The translations under genes and the position numbers were made by a program. From Odobenus rosmarus divergens (lineage: Eukaryota > Chordata > Mammalia > Carnivora > Odobenidae): a DNA stretch of 64,000 bases. Shown piece by piece: positions 60,701-64,000 of this stretch (its first letter is position 1; every line of letters begins with the position of its first letter). The stretch is from contig NW_004450323.1 of the NCBI RefSeq assembly GCF_000321225.1, positions 3,881,525-3,945,524 on the forward strand, written 5' to 3'. The notes under the pieces were generated by a model. That model had not been told where the DNA came from. It searched no databases and worked only from the letters and a program-made list of their open reading frames with translations.

Positions 60701-63639
60701 CTCAGGAATTCAGAGGAAGGCCTTCTGTGGGGCGCCCCGGCCTAGCTGCCCCATGCTGGCAGGTGTCAAGGTGGCAGCTGGGAGCTGCCTGGCCTGTTAG
60801 GAGAAAGAAGGGATTCACCTTGGAGGGTTTGTCCTCTGATCTGCCGTGTGTTTGCAGACTGCTGACCAGCTCCTAGCCCGAGCAGATGCCGCCAAGGCTC
60901 TTGCGGAAGAAGCTGCTAAAAAGGGACGAAATACCTTACAAGAAGCCAATGACATTCTCAACAACCTGAAGGGTATGAAAGATTCACATGATAGCGTAAA
61001 TTTCTATGCTTTCTTCACTGAGGTGATTTACTTTTTAATTTTTACCATGAGATTCTCGGAACATATACCATATGAAAGATAAGAGTATACCAAATCCCAT
61101 AAATCTATCATCCAGATTCAACAGTTAATGATTTTTACTACACTAACTTCATCCCCCAACATCCACCCTACTTTTTTTTATACTGAGATATTTCAAAGAA
61201 AAATCTGAGAGCTTGGGTCATTTTACCCCTTCATACCTCAGTATGAAAATAAAACCAAAAACAAAAAGGAAATTTTCTGACATTAGAATAACTCATGTTA
61301 TCAAGATATGCCTATTTAGCTGGCTTATGTTGTTAAATGGAGATTATTTTTCATTTTCTCTGCCAATTGCATCTCAATCCTTGTGCCTTCTGTCCTCACC
61401 CAAGAGAAAAAAGAAATGTGCTCAATTCACGGGATAGTCCTGGACTTGCCTCTGATAAAATAGCCCGTAGGTTCCATAAACATGGAAGCTTTATGAGATA
61501 ATGGTTGACTATATCGGCCCTGGTGTCAGTGGGTTTGGGTTAGAATCCCTGATCCACCTCGTACTTCTGTGAACCCTTGGGGGAAATTCTCTCCCTCCAC
61601 AGTCTTCAGTTCTCATGTATAAAACTGATACAATGCCTGCTTCACAGGCATATAAAAAAGCTCTGAACCCAGTAGCTAACACCTAGTAAACACTAAATAA
61701 ACTGCAGTTTTTAATACTGGTTACCGTGGTAGTAATGGCGTACTCCGTGCTTTGCACAAAAATAAACTTCTTTGCAGAAACACATTCATTCATAAGACTC
61801 TAAAGCTGTCCGCTTCCTTCTTCTAAGGCCGTCCGTGCTGTTTTTCATTTTTCTCTCCCGACTTTCACTGCTCATTAAAACAAAGGCCCGTTGCCGCTCC
61901 CTGACAGGTTCCCTTTTGGCTTGCTGAGAGTCGAGCTCAAATGCACCTGCTTTATTGTAGATTTCGATAGGCGAGTGAACGATAACAAGACTGCTGCAGA
62001 GGAGGCTTTAAGGAGAATCCCTGCCATCAACCAGACCATAATAGAAGCCAATGACAAGACAAGGGAGGCGCAGCTGGCTCTGGGCAGTGCTGCCGCCGAC
62101 GCCACCGAGGCCAAGAGCAAGGCCCACGAGGCGGAGAGGATCGCCAGTGCCGTCCAGAAGGTGTGTGCTCTGCTCTGCTCCCCAGCACTCTTTGCTCCTG
62201 TGTTTCTCTAGTCGTTTTCCAGTTTCTTTCCCCATCCCTAAAAGCCCTCCTAGACTTCTTCCTCAACTCGGGTAAGATTATCCTTAAGCTGTCCTTGTTC
62301 CTTTTTTACTGGGCATTTAGAGTAGGTAAGTACATTGACTGAAGAGGGCGAATCATTGAAGTCATTGAAAGGGCCCTTGAACATTTCTATTGTTGTTTTG
62401 GCGGCAGGGTCTCTGTGGTGAGGAGGGGGATGGCTTCCTGGGCCCATAGAGCACCTTGCACAAGAAAATTAGACTCTTCTCAAGTAAACACAGTTCTTTG
62501 ACATGGATAGCTGATGTTTTTTCAATCTTACGTAGAGTGCCAGGTCAATACAACTCTCAGGCCCCTCTTTCGAGCATATTTTATGTCAGAGCCCTACCTT
62601 ATTTAGCTGCCCCTGCTAGGATTCTTCCTACTCATCTTTTTTTTTTTTAAGATTTTATTTATTTATTGGAGAGGGAGACAGAGCATGAGCAGGGGAGGGG
62701 CAGAAGGAGAAGCGGACTCCCTGCTGAGCAGGGAGCCTGATGCAGGGCTCCATCCCAGGACCCTGAGATCATGACCTGAGCTGAAGTCAGATGCTTTAAC
62801 CAACTAAGCCACCCAGGCATCCGTCCCCTTTCTACAATCATCTTAAAGAATAATTTCTTTAAGCTGGCTTTTTCCTACTTAAAAGTCAGTCTGTTTATTT
62901 TATTTAAAAGAGAGACTAGAATGGATTCTAAAAGAACGTGTTCAAGAATCACATACATTTTTTAGTTTGTTTAGAAGAGTTGGTTTTAGATTAATTCTAT
63001 TTTATAAAATACTCCTACATCAGGATCGTGGGGTTTTTTTGTACATTGTTATGAAGTGCCAAATAGAACAAGGCTACTACGTTTGAATTGAAAACGTATC
63101 CAAGTCAAAGAGTCTAATCAATATGATGTGGTGGAAAGTGTACACCGTTTAAATGTTTTATCATTTGCTAGCCATGTGACCTCAACTAAAAATGGCAATG
63201 ATAGAGCAGGAAGTATTAAGGATACATAAGAGGACACAAATGGAAGTATTTTATAAAATATAAAATGCTATTAGGTTAGGCAGTAATGCTAGCTTTTCTT
63301 TCCTTACTGTTATTTGGAACCCAAATAAATGATACCCTAAGTCAACGTATGGTATAATTTACTTCCCTCTTTTTTCTGGATTATATTTTCAAACCATTGT
63401 ACAGATTATTAAAAATGTGGGAGCATACTTTAGAAAGAGGAAAGCTTTTTTTCACTAGCAGTTCTTTATCATGTGCCTAGAACGCTACCAGCACCAAGGC
63501 AGAAGCCGAAAGGACTTTTGCAGAAGTTACAGACCTGGATAACGAGGTGAACAATATGTTGAAACAACTACAAGAAGCAGAAAAGGAGCTGAAGAGAAAA
63601 CAAGAGGATGCTGACCAGGATATGATGATGGCAGGGATG
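27469..63639 (+). CDS. LAMC1: LAMC1, laminin subunit gamma-1: partial coding region, exons 2 to 26
   Basis: Laminin gamma-1 is the gamma chain of most laminin heterotrimers (for example 111, 211, 411, 511). It is secreted and forms basement-membrane networks. The join of 25 exons listed separately here reads 1351 codons with no stop and no frameshift, equal to human residues 141-1491 of 1609; every internal border is GT-AG. In order it encodes the second half of the laminin N-terminal domain (to 285), LE1-LE4 and the first half of LE5 (286-504), the laminin IV-A domain (about 514-689), the rest of LE5 to LE11 (690-1030) and most of the coiled coil (from about 1031). Twelve N-glycosylation sequons known in the human chain from residue 576 onward are all present. 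Exon 1 and exons 27-28 are outside the window. Identification rests on direct reading against the remembered family sequence and is very secure. Confidence 0.98.
28127..28347 (-). repeat. CAN SINE with target-site duplication
   Basis: Antisense copy in intron 2. The flanks tgaatctacccatt (28113) and tgaatctatccatt (28349) differ at one base. The centre has a G-rich run (28206-28231). Confidence 0.93.
28910..29084 (-). repeat. CAN SINE with target-site duplication
   Basis: Antisense copy. The duplication tttatgctttt occurs at 28899-28909 and 29085-29095. Confidence 0.93.
29650..29756 (-). repeat. Short CAN SINE of an older subtype
   Basis: Antisense. The head agccagccaggtgccc with tatcagctgagcc and gagtcacatgctc indicates the older subtype. 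The duplication ctgatgtttgctact occurs at 29635-29649 and 29757-29771. Confidence 0.88.
30110..30415 (-). repeat. MIR element, antisense
   Basis: It contains taaccctcacagtaactcta, cccattttacaaatgggg, acttgccccaaatcaccag and aactgggattcaaaacc. Confidence 0.85.
31380..31660 (-). mobile_element. LINE2 fragment, antisense, with a GGT-rich insertion
   Basis: Reversed L2 tail: cttgagcacctactgtgggc, ctgccctcgtggggcttaca, ggccaggaaaggcctcccag. A GGT/GGC-rich run (31499-31545) sits inside. Confidence 0.75.
31895..32030 (-). repeat. MIR fragment, antisense
   Basis: It contains attgagtacctcccgaatac and aagcctctcaacaaccttgt. Confidence 0.65.
32227..32357 (+). CDS. LAMC1: LAMC1 exon 3 (end of laminin N-terminal domain)
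   Basis: 131 bp, after a long pyrimidine tract ending cctgacag; donor gtaagt. It encodes residues 242-284 ([14 protein letters not shown] to DFAVGG) and two bases of Arg285. The exon end falls on the boundary between the LN domain and LE1. Confidence 0.97.
32500..33470 (-). mobile_element. LINE2 copy, antisense
   Basis: Reversed L2 body: gagatgatgagtttagttg, gtagatatgtaaaattttag, gatatgaatttgtgattcat; the start has ttactgagcacctcagtg. No open frame. Confidence 0.7.
33715..33905 (-). repeat. MIR element, antisense
   Basis: It contains ctcccaataaccccatgaaa, aaggcacagaggttaagtga and agtcacagggcaggtccc. Confidence 0.8.
34292..34458 (+). CDS. LAMC1: LAMC1 exon 4 (LE1 module)
   Basis: 167 bp; acceptor ttcctag, donor gtgagt. 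It encodes residues 286-340, the cysteine-rich LE1 module ([10 protein letters not shown] to ASECL), with its regular CxC and CxxC spacing. It ends with one base, T, of codon 341; with exon 5 this gives TCC (Ser), where I recall Pro in human and mouse. See the separate finding. Confidence 0.96.
34459..36886 (+). other. LAMC1: LAMC1 intron 4, no recognised repeat
   Basis: 2428 bp, phase 1. I could not recognise any SINE, LINE or MIR here, unlike the neighbouring introns. Nothing coding is supported. Confidence 0.85.
36887..37075 (+). CDS. LAMC1: LAMC1 exon 5 (LE2 and start of LE3)
   Basis: 189 bp, phase 1 at both ends, so skipping it would keep the frame. Acceptor ggccaacag, donor gtaagt. It encodes residues 342-403: all of LE2 ([17 protein letters not shown] onward) and the opening CHC of LE3. 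Confidence 0.97.
37076..37895 (+). other. LAMC1: LAMC1 intron 5
   Basis: 820 bp, phase 1. A run of about 14 C residues starts near 37127, some 50 bp past the donor. Nothing else recognised. Confidence 0.9.
37896..38013 (+). CDS. LAMC1: LAMC1 exon 6 (LE3)
   Basis: 118 bp; acceptor aaattttag, donor gtaaga. It encodes residues 405-442 ([17 protein letters not shown] onward), the body of LE3, and leaves two bases of Arg443. Confidence 0.97.
38014..38589 (+). other. LAMC1: LAMC1 intron 6
   Basis: 576 bp, phase 2. It contains one sense-oriented CAN SINE (38145-38340) with an A-rich tail. The rest is unremarkable. Confidence 0.93.
38145..38340 (+). repeat. CAN SINE, sense, with A-rich tail
   Basis: It is complete, running from gggcgcctgggtggctcag to an A run of more than 30 bases broken by tt. 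The duplication aagaacttctagctgt occurs at 38129-38144 and 38339-38354. It lies 131 bp past the exon 6 donor and looks young. Confidence 0.95.
38590..38688 (+). CDS. LAMC1: LAMC1 exon 7 (LE4, first part)
   Basis: 99 bp, phase 2 at both ends. Acceptor atccaacag, donor gtagct. It encodes residues 444-475 with reading [13 protein letters not shown]. The Ile at 448 replaces an Asp that I recall in human. All LE cysteines are retained. Confidence 0.96.
38753..38801. repeat. Tandem 11-bp repeat before exon 8
   Basis: Four near-identical copies of tcacttatatc start at 38753, 38768, 38782 and 38791. They fill the region 15 to 63 bases upstream of the exon 8 acceptor. Confidence 0.9.
38816..38952 (+). 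CDS. LAMC1: LAMC1 exon 8 (end of LE4, LE5 first half, start of IV-A domain)
   Basis: 137 bp; acceptor gtttttcag, donor gtaatt. It encodes residues 477-521, from CKPGFFNLE to STFQI. It closes LE4, opens LE5 (from C495) and enters the laminin IV-A domain that interrupts LE5. The 127-bp intron before it carries an unusual tandem repeat. Confidence 0.97.
38953..39551 (+). other. LAMC1: LAMC1 intron 8
   Basis: 599 bp, phase 1, with an antisense CAN SINE at 39111-39294. Nothing else recognised. Confidence 0.93.
39111..39294 (-). repeat. CAN SINE
   Basis: Antisense copy in intron 8. The flanks tgtttggcttttta (39097) and tgtttgacttttta (39295) form a duplication with one mismatch. Confidence 0.94.
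39552..39674 (+). CDS. LAMC1: LAMC1 exon 9 (laminin IV-A domain)
   Basis: 123 bp, phase 1 at both ends. Acceptor cttgcag, donor gtgagt. It encodes residues 523-562 ([18 protein letters not shown] to YFIAP). Intron 9 after it is only 91 bp. Confidence 0.97.
39766..39955 (+). CDS. LAMC1: LAMC1 exon 10 (laminin IV-A domain)
   Basis: 190 bp; acceptor gcttttcag, donor gtaaga. It encodes residues 564-625, [16 protein letters not shown] to TVKYVF. It contains the N-glycosylation sequon NLS at Asn576. Confidence 0.98.
39956..40260 (+). other. LAMC1: LAMC1 intron 10
   Basis: 305 bp, phase 2. I see nothing in it beyond splice signals. Confidence 0.93.
40261..40373 (+). CDS. LAMC1: LAMC1 exon 11 (laminin IV-A domain)
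   Basis: 113 bp; acceptor tctccctag, donor gtaagt. It encodes residues 627-663, [18 protein letters not shown] to GTYSER. It contains the sequon NLT at Asn650. Confidence 0.97.
40374..42374 (+). other. LAMC1: LAMC1 intron 11
   Basis: 2001 bp, phase 1. AT-rich, with a (TA)n run near 40826-40846 followed by a T tract. No repeat family was recognised elsewhere. Confidence 0.88.
40824..40857. repeat. (TA)n followed by T tract
   Basis: About ten TA units, then about 12 T, in intron 11. Confidence 0.9.
42375..42596 (+). CDS. LAMC1: LAMC1 exon 12 (end of IV-A, LE5 second half, start of LE6)
   Basis: 222 bp, phase 1 at both ends. Acceptor acatgcag, donor gtgaga. It encodes residues 665-737 (AGYLDDVTL to CDPETG). 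The IV-A domain ends at Ser689, LE5 resumes at Cys690 and LE6 begins near residue 724. Intron 12 after it is only 122 bp. Confidence 0.97.
42719..42907 (+). CDS. LAMC1: LAMC1 exon 13 (LE6 and start of LE7)
   Basis: 189 bp, phase 1 at both ends. The acceptor is ccaaacag; the donor gtcagt is weak at position +3. It encodes residues 739-800 ([16 protein letters not shown] to CPAGTT). Local GC content is high (for example 42780-42905). Confidence 0.96.
43110..43305 (-). repeat. MIR element, antisense
   Basis: It contains aatcctcacaaccccatgag, ccccatgtgacagctaagaa and cgaggcacgagacatgaagt. Confidence 0.85.
43985..44405 (+). mobile_element. LINE2 fragment, sense
   Basis: Degenerate L2 3' region: ttctctgacctggttcccca, agaatgctttaccccacctt, ggttgaaacatcacttacct. 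Confidence 0.6.
44740..44870 (+). mobile_element. LINE2 3' tail, sense
   Basis: Tail phrases include taagctccacgacagcaggg, agaatagcacctggcacgta and tgttgaatgaatg. Confidence 0.75.
45070..45185 (-). mobile_element. LINE2 tail fragment, antisense
   Basis: Reversed tail: ttatttgagtgcctggcttt, gaataaggatggtccccact. Confidence 0.6.
46836..46998 (+). repeat. CAN SINE, sense, first member of an inverted pair
   Basis: The duplication aaaatgtaaatcagg occurs at 46821-46835 and 46999-47013. It interrupts LINE2 sequence. Confidence 0.94.
47029..47218 (-). repeat. CAN SINE, antisense, second member of an inverted pair
   Basis: It begins 30 bp after the preceding sense SINE. Its head end is altered (gagtcaccaaaaaccctc). 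The flanks atatcac at 47016 and 47221 suggest the target duplication. Confidence 0.9.
47780..47925 (+). repeat. MIR fragment, sense
   Basis: It contains gattgtgggcaagttattta and acttctctggtcccttcac. Confidence 0.75.
48118..48303 (-). repeat. MIR element, antisense
   Basis: It contains gttaatcctcaggacaattg, agccaggactgcagcccagg and ccctatccactgtg. It ends about 120 bp before exon 14. Confidence 0.8.
48423..48668 (+). CDS. LAMC1: LAMC1 exon 14 (end of LE7, LE8 with nidogen-binding loop)
   Basis: 246 bp, phase 1 at both ends. Acceptor ccacgtgcag, donor gtaatc. It encodes residues 802-882 ([16 protein letters not shown] to PADKCK). LE8, called gamma1 III4 in the older literature, holds the NIDPNAV loop that binds nidogen, so this exon carries the link between the laminin network and collagen IV through nidogen. 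Confidence 0.98.
48518..48538 (+). other. LAMC1: Nidogen-binding motif NIDPNAV in LE8
   Basis: The codons for NIDPNAV (residues 833-839) are intact. Published work on mouse gamma-1 (numbered D800, N802 and V804 there) identifies the Asp, the second Asn and the Val as the key nidogen contacts. All three are present here. Confidence 0.95.
48669..49006 (+). other. LAMC1: LAMC1 intron 14
   Basis: 338 bp, phase 1. Nothing recognised. Confidence 0.93.
49007..49160 (+). CDS. LAMC1: LAMC1 exon 15 (LE9)
   Basis: 154 bp; acceptor caccctag, donor gtgagg. It encodes residues 884-933, exactly one LE module ([15 protein letters not shown] to GRGCE) except for the split Arg934. The CACNP start differs from the CNCNL I recall in human and is closer to the mouse form. 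Confidence 0.97.
49161..49763 (+). other. LAMC1: LAMC1 intron 15
   Basis: 603 bp, phase 2. A T tract lies at 49206; 49380-49560 looks like an old degenerate repeat, but I cannot assign a family. Confidence 0.9.
49764..49906 (+). CDS. LAMC1: LAMC1 exon 16 (LE10)
   Basis: 143 bp; acceptor actttcag, donor gtaagg. It encodes residues 935-981, one LE module ([20 protein letters not shown] to GPEGCK). It leaves one base of Pro982. Confidence 0.97.
49907..51141 (+). other. LAMC1: LAMC1 intron 16
   Basis: 1235 bp, phase 1. A low-complexity (TAA/AATAAA)-rich stretch at 50675-50720 could be the tail of an old L1. Otherwise nothing recognised. Confidence 0.88.
51142..51320 (+). CDS. LAMC1: LAMC1 exon 17 (LE11 and head of the coiled coil)
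   Basis: 179 bp; acceptor ttctgcag, donor gtaagc, phase 0 at the 3' end. It encodes residues 983-1041. LE11 carries the sequon NRS at Asn1022. The CPAC pair (Cys1031, Cys1034) marks the start of the coiled coil and is annotated in the family as the interchain disulfide site with the partner chains. Confidence 0.98.
51321..52422 (+). other. LAMC1: LAMC1 intron 17
   Basis: 1102 bp, phase 0, almost entirely an antisense LINE2 copy (listed separately). Confidence 0.92.
51345..52230 (-). mobile_element. LINE2 copy, antisense
   Basis: Reversed L2 order: cattcatttattcatccagt, aggctattccaggcaaaggg, acaaaggtctcaaaggtgg, aagaacactctgactgctat, ttgagttgagattcccatca. It fills most of intron 17. Confidence 0.82.
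52423..52579 (+). CDS. LAMC1: LAMC1 exon 18 (coiled coil)
   Basis: 157 bp; acceptor tatatccag, donor gtaaac. It encodes residues 1042-1093 ([18 protein letters not shown] to EAQDVK). The segment is charged and leucine-rich with heptad spacing and has no cysteines, as expected of laminin domain II. Confidence 0.97.
53361..53559 (-). repeat. CAN SINE
   Basis: Antisense copy in intron 18. The duplication ttaaatcacttt occurs at 53348-53359 and 53560-53571. Confidence 0.93.
53640..53720 (-). mobile_element. LINE2 tail fragment, antisense
   Basis: It contains ctatagtataccaggcattg and tgctaaacaccaataatgag. Confidence 0.65.
55720..55965 (-). mobile_element. LINE2 tail fragment, antisense
   Basis: Reversed tail: ttgccagtcactgtgtaaga, agtccagtgggacagacagg. 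It ends about 95 bp before exon 19. Confidence 0.6.
56059..56264 (+). CDS. LAMC1: LAMC1 exon 19 (coiled coil)
   Basis: 206 bp; acceptor ccattgcag, donor gtgagt. It encodes residues 1095-1162 ([16 protein letters not shown] to VANV). It has the sequon NNT at 1107. The sequon at Asn1161 (N-V-S) is completed only by the first codon of exon 20. Confidence 0.97.
56265..56703 (+). other. LAMC1: LAMC1 intron 19
   Basis: 439 bp, phase 0. Nothing recognised. Confidence 0.93.
56704..56783 (+). CDS. LAMC1: LAMC1 exon 20 (coiled coil)
   Basis: 80 bp, the shortest exon in the window. Acceptor cctcttcag; donor gtaacc. It encodes residues 1163-1188 ([17 protein letters not shown] to KLAE) and two bases of Arg1189. 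It has the sequon NMT at Asn1175. Confidence 0.96.
57217..57413 (-). repeat. CAN SINE
   Basis: Antisense copy in intron 20 with a long T tract. The flanks ttttttgagattttt occur on both sides (57202 and 57415). Confidence 0.93.
57505..57640 (+). mobile_element. LINE2 3' tail, sense
   Basis: Tail phrases include taggcttcacgaaggcaggt and actcaataaatgtttgttga. Confidence 0.75.
58563..58700 (+). CDS. LAMC1: LAMC1 exon 21 (coiled coil)
   Basis: 138 bp, phase 2 at both ends. Acceptor acattatacag, donor gtgagt. It encodes residues 1190-1234 ([18 protein letters not shown] to IEELNR). It has sequons at Asn1205 and Asn1223. Met at 1202 replaces a Lys that I recall in human. Confidence 0.97.
58701..59219 (+). 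other. LAMC1: LAMC1 intron 21
   Basis: 519 bp, phase 2. A possible MIR fragment lies around 58838-58905 (weak); nothing else. Confidence 0.9.
59220..59364 (+). CDS. LAMC1: LAMC1 exon 22 (coiled coil)
   Basis: 145 bp; acceptor gttccttag, donor gtatgg, phase 0 at the 3' end. It encodes residues 1236-1283 ([18 protein letters not shown] to DSEALE). It has a sequon at Asn1241 (NMS; NIS in human as recalled). Confidence 0.97.
59365..60447 (+). other. LAMC1: LAMC1 intron 22
   Basis: 1083 bp, phase 0. Imperfect CA-rich stretches occur at 59448-59517 and an ancient L1 3' end near 60115-60325. Nothing recognised between. Confidence 0.9.
60115..60325 (+). mobile_element. Ancient L1 3' end
   Basis: The stretch reads like an old L1 tail: tttcctggggtggaaatatt, attggggtgttggctacaca, gcattttactgtgtgtaaag, then atacttcaattaaaaaa. 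Confidence 0.72.
60448..60597 (+). CDS. LAMC1: LAMC1 exon 23 (coiled coil)
   Basis: 150 bp, phase 0 at both ends. Acceptor gcttttcacag; the donor gttggt is weak. It encodes residues 1284-1333 ([18 protein letters not shown] to GKTEQQ), a highly charged coiled-coil stretch. Confidence 0.97.
60858..60972 (+). CDS. LAMC1: LAMC1 exon 24 (coiled coil)
   Basis: 115 bp; acceptor gtgtttgcag, donor gtatga. It encodes residues 1334-1371 ([18 protein letters not shown] to LNNLK), alanine-rich coiled coil. It leaves one base of Asp1372. Confidence 0.97.
61100..61330. mobile_element. Possible ancient L1 fragment
   Basis: Phrases such as atcatccagattcaacagtt resemble old L1 sequence. Degenerate and weakly supported. 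Confidence 0.4.
61505..61725 (+). repeat. MIR element, sense
   Basis: It contains ggtttgggttagaatccctg, tgaacccttgggggaaattc and catgtataaaactgatacaa. Confidence 0.75.
61961..62160 (+). CDS. LAMC1: LAMC1 exon 25 (coiled coil)
   Basis: 200 bp; acceptor tttattgtag, donor gtgtgt. It encodes residues 1373-1438 ([18 protein letters not shown] to RIASAVQK). It has sequons at Asn1380 and Asn1395. Confidence 0.97.
62161..63480 (+). other. LAMC1: LAMC1 intron 25
   Basis: 1320 bp, phase 0, with an antisense CAN SINE at 62640-62823. 62824-63480 shows nothing firm. Confidence 0.92.
62640..62823 (-). repeat. CAN SINE
   Basis: Antisense copy in intron 25 with T tract, GA-rich middle and tRNA-like head. 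The target duplication is unclear. Confidence 0.92.
63481..63639 (+). CDS. LAMC1: LAMC1 exon 26 (coiled coil)
   Basis: 159 bp, phase 0 at both ends. Acceptor atgtgcctag, donor gtaagc. It encodes residues 1439-1491 ([18 protein letters not shown] to DMMMAGM). It has a sequon at Asn1439. About 118 residues remain in exons 27 and 28 beyond the window. Confidence 0.97.
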
Positions 63640-64000
63640 GTAAGCAGTTTTGGCCTATTTGCTTGTGGGCAGAAGGTGAAGGGTGTTTAATGATAAAGAT
63701 CCCCATCTTGTTAAGAAGAGTCTCTTTCAAAAAAAAAAAAAAGAAGAGTCTCTTTCATATTGACTTCTGTTTTTCGTTGTGCTTTCTGGCCAAGAATCGG
63801 GTTAGTAACTTACATAGAAGACAAAGAATTTGGGTCTCTTGTGGGGTTGTTGCACAATTGTCCTGTCCCAAAGTTTCTCTCAGTTAAAAGCAAAACATTC
63901 TTTTACACATTGAAGTTTTAGGACATTGAAAAGTATGCATTTGTATTTTTGGATGGGTGATTCATACATGGTATAAAATAAAAAAGGAATAAAAAGGAAT
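63640..64000 (+). other. LAMC1: LAMC1 intron 26, first 361 bp
   Basis: The donor gtaagc opens the intron and the window ends inside it. A local duplication of agaagagtctctttc (63714-63728 and 63743-63757) flanks an A-run. Nothing else recognised. Confidence 0.93.

Larger units (their letters stand above)
60973..61960 (+). other. LAMC1: LAMC1 intron 24
   Basis: 988 bp, phase 1. 61100-61330 resembles ancient L1 sequence and 61505-61725 is a sense MIR. The rest shows nothing. Confidence 0.88.

Noticed and set aside
60367..60876. A 169-codon open frame across exon 23
   Set aside because: Only the middle (60448-60597) is coding; the rest is read-through into introns 22 and 23.
1..64000. CRISPR arrays, operons, prokaryotic terminators or transferred DNA
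   Set aside because: The sequence is plainly mammalian nuclear DNA with spliced exons and carnivore SINEs; no such structure is present.
1..64000. Small RNA genes (U6, Y RNA, 7SK, intact tRNA)
   Set aside because: None was seen. The tRNA-like boxes present belong to SINEs and lack an intact tRNA fold.

Overview
The window is vertebrate, specifically carnivoran, genomic DNA. It holds one gene: the + strand of LAMC1 (laminin subunit gamma-1), from inside intron 1 to the start of intron 26. All 25 exons numbered 2 to 26 can be placed with AG/GT borders and an uninterrupted reading frame (4055 coding bases, 1351 complete codons). Exon 1 (signal peptide and the start of the N-terminal domain) lies upstream of base 1. 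Exons 27 and 28 (the C-terminal end of the coiled coil and the integrin-binding tail) lie beyond base 64000. Residue numbers below use human LAMC1 numbering recalled from memory; the window aligns to it with no insertion or deletion (residue = in-window codon + 140).

Layout. 1-27468 is the 3' part of a long intron 1 made of interspersed repeats and unrecognised intronic sequence. 27469-34458 carries exons 2-4 (laminin N-terminal domain and first EGF-like LE module). 36887-42907 carries exons 5-13 (LE2 to LE6, the laminin IV-A domain and the start of LE7). 48423-51320 carries exons 14-17 (end of LE7 to LE11, including the nidogen-binding loop and the CPAC cysteines at the head of the coiled coil). 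52423-63639 carries exons 18-26 (the alpha-helical coiled coil that trimerises with alpha and beta chains). The product is a secreted basement-membrane protein, so the exons work as one modular protein and there is no operon-like context.

Organism. About two dozen tRNA-Lys-derived CAN SINEs and a 5'-truncated L1 with the carnivore-type 3' end show Carnivora. The SINEs lack the dog SINEC_Cf type and the felid-specific middle segment, and resemble the types I associate with bears and pinnipeds. That narrower call is inference. Older shared mammalian repeats (long LINE2 copies in both orientations, MIRs, ancient L1 and hAT relics) fill much of the rest.

I found no undescribed system, no second protein-coding gene, no RNA gene and no CRISPR or other prokaryotic feature. 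The points worth a second look are local: a predicted Pro-to-Ser change at the exon 4/5 junction, a tandem repeat in the branch-point region of intron 7, inverted SINE pairs that could form RNA hairpins, a strong antisense bias of SINEs within the gene, and several weak splice donors.
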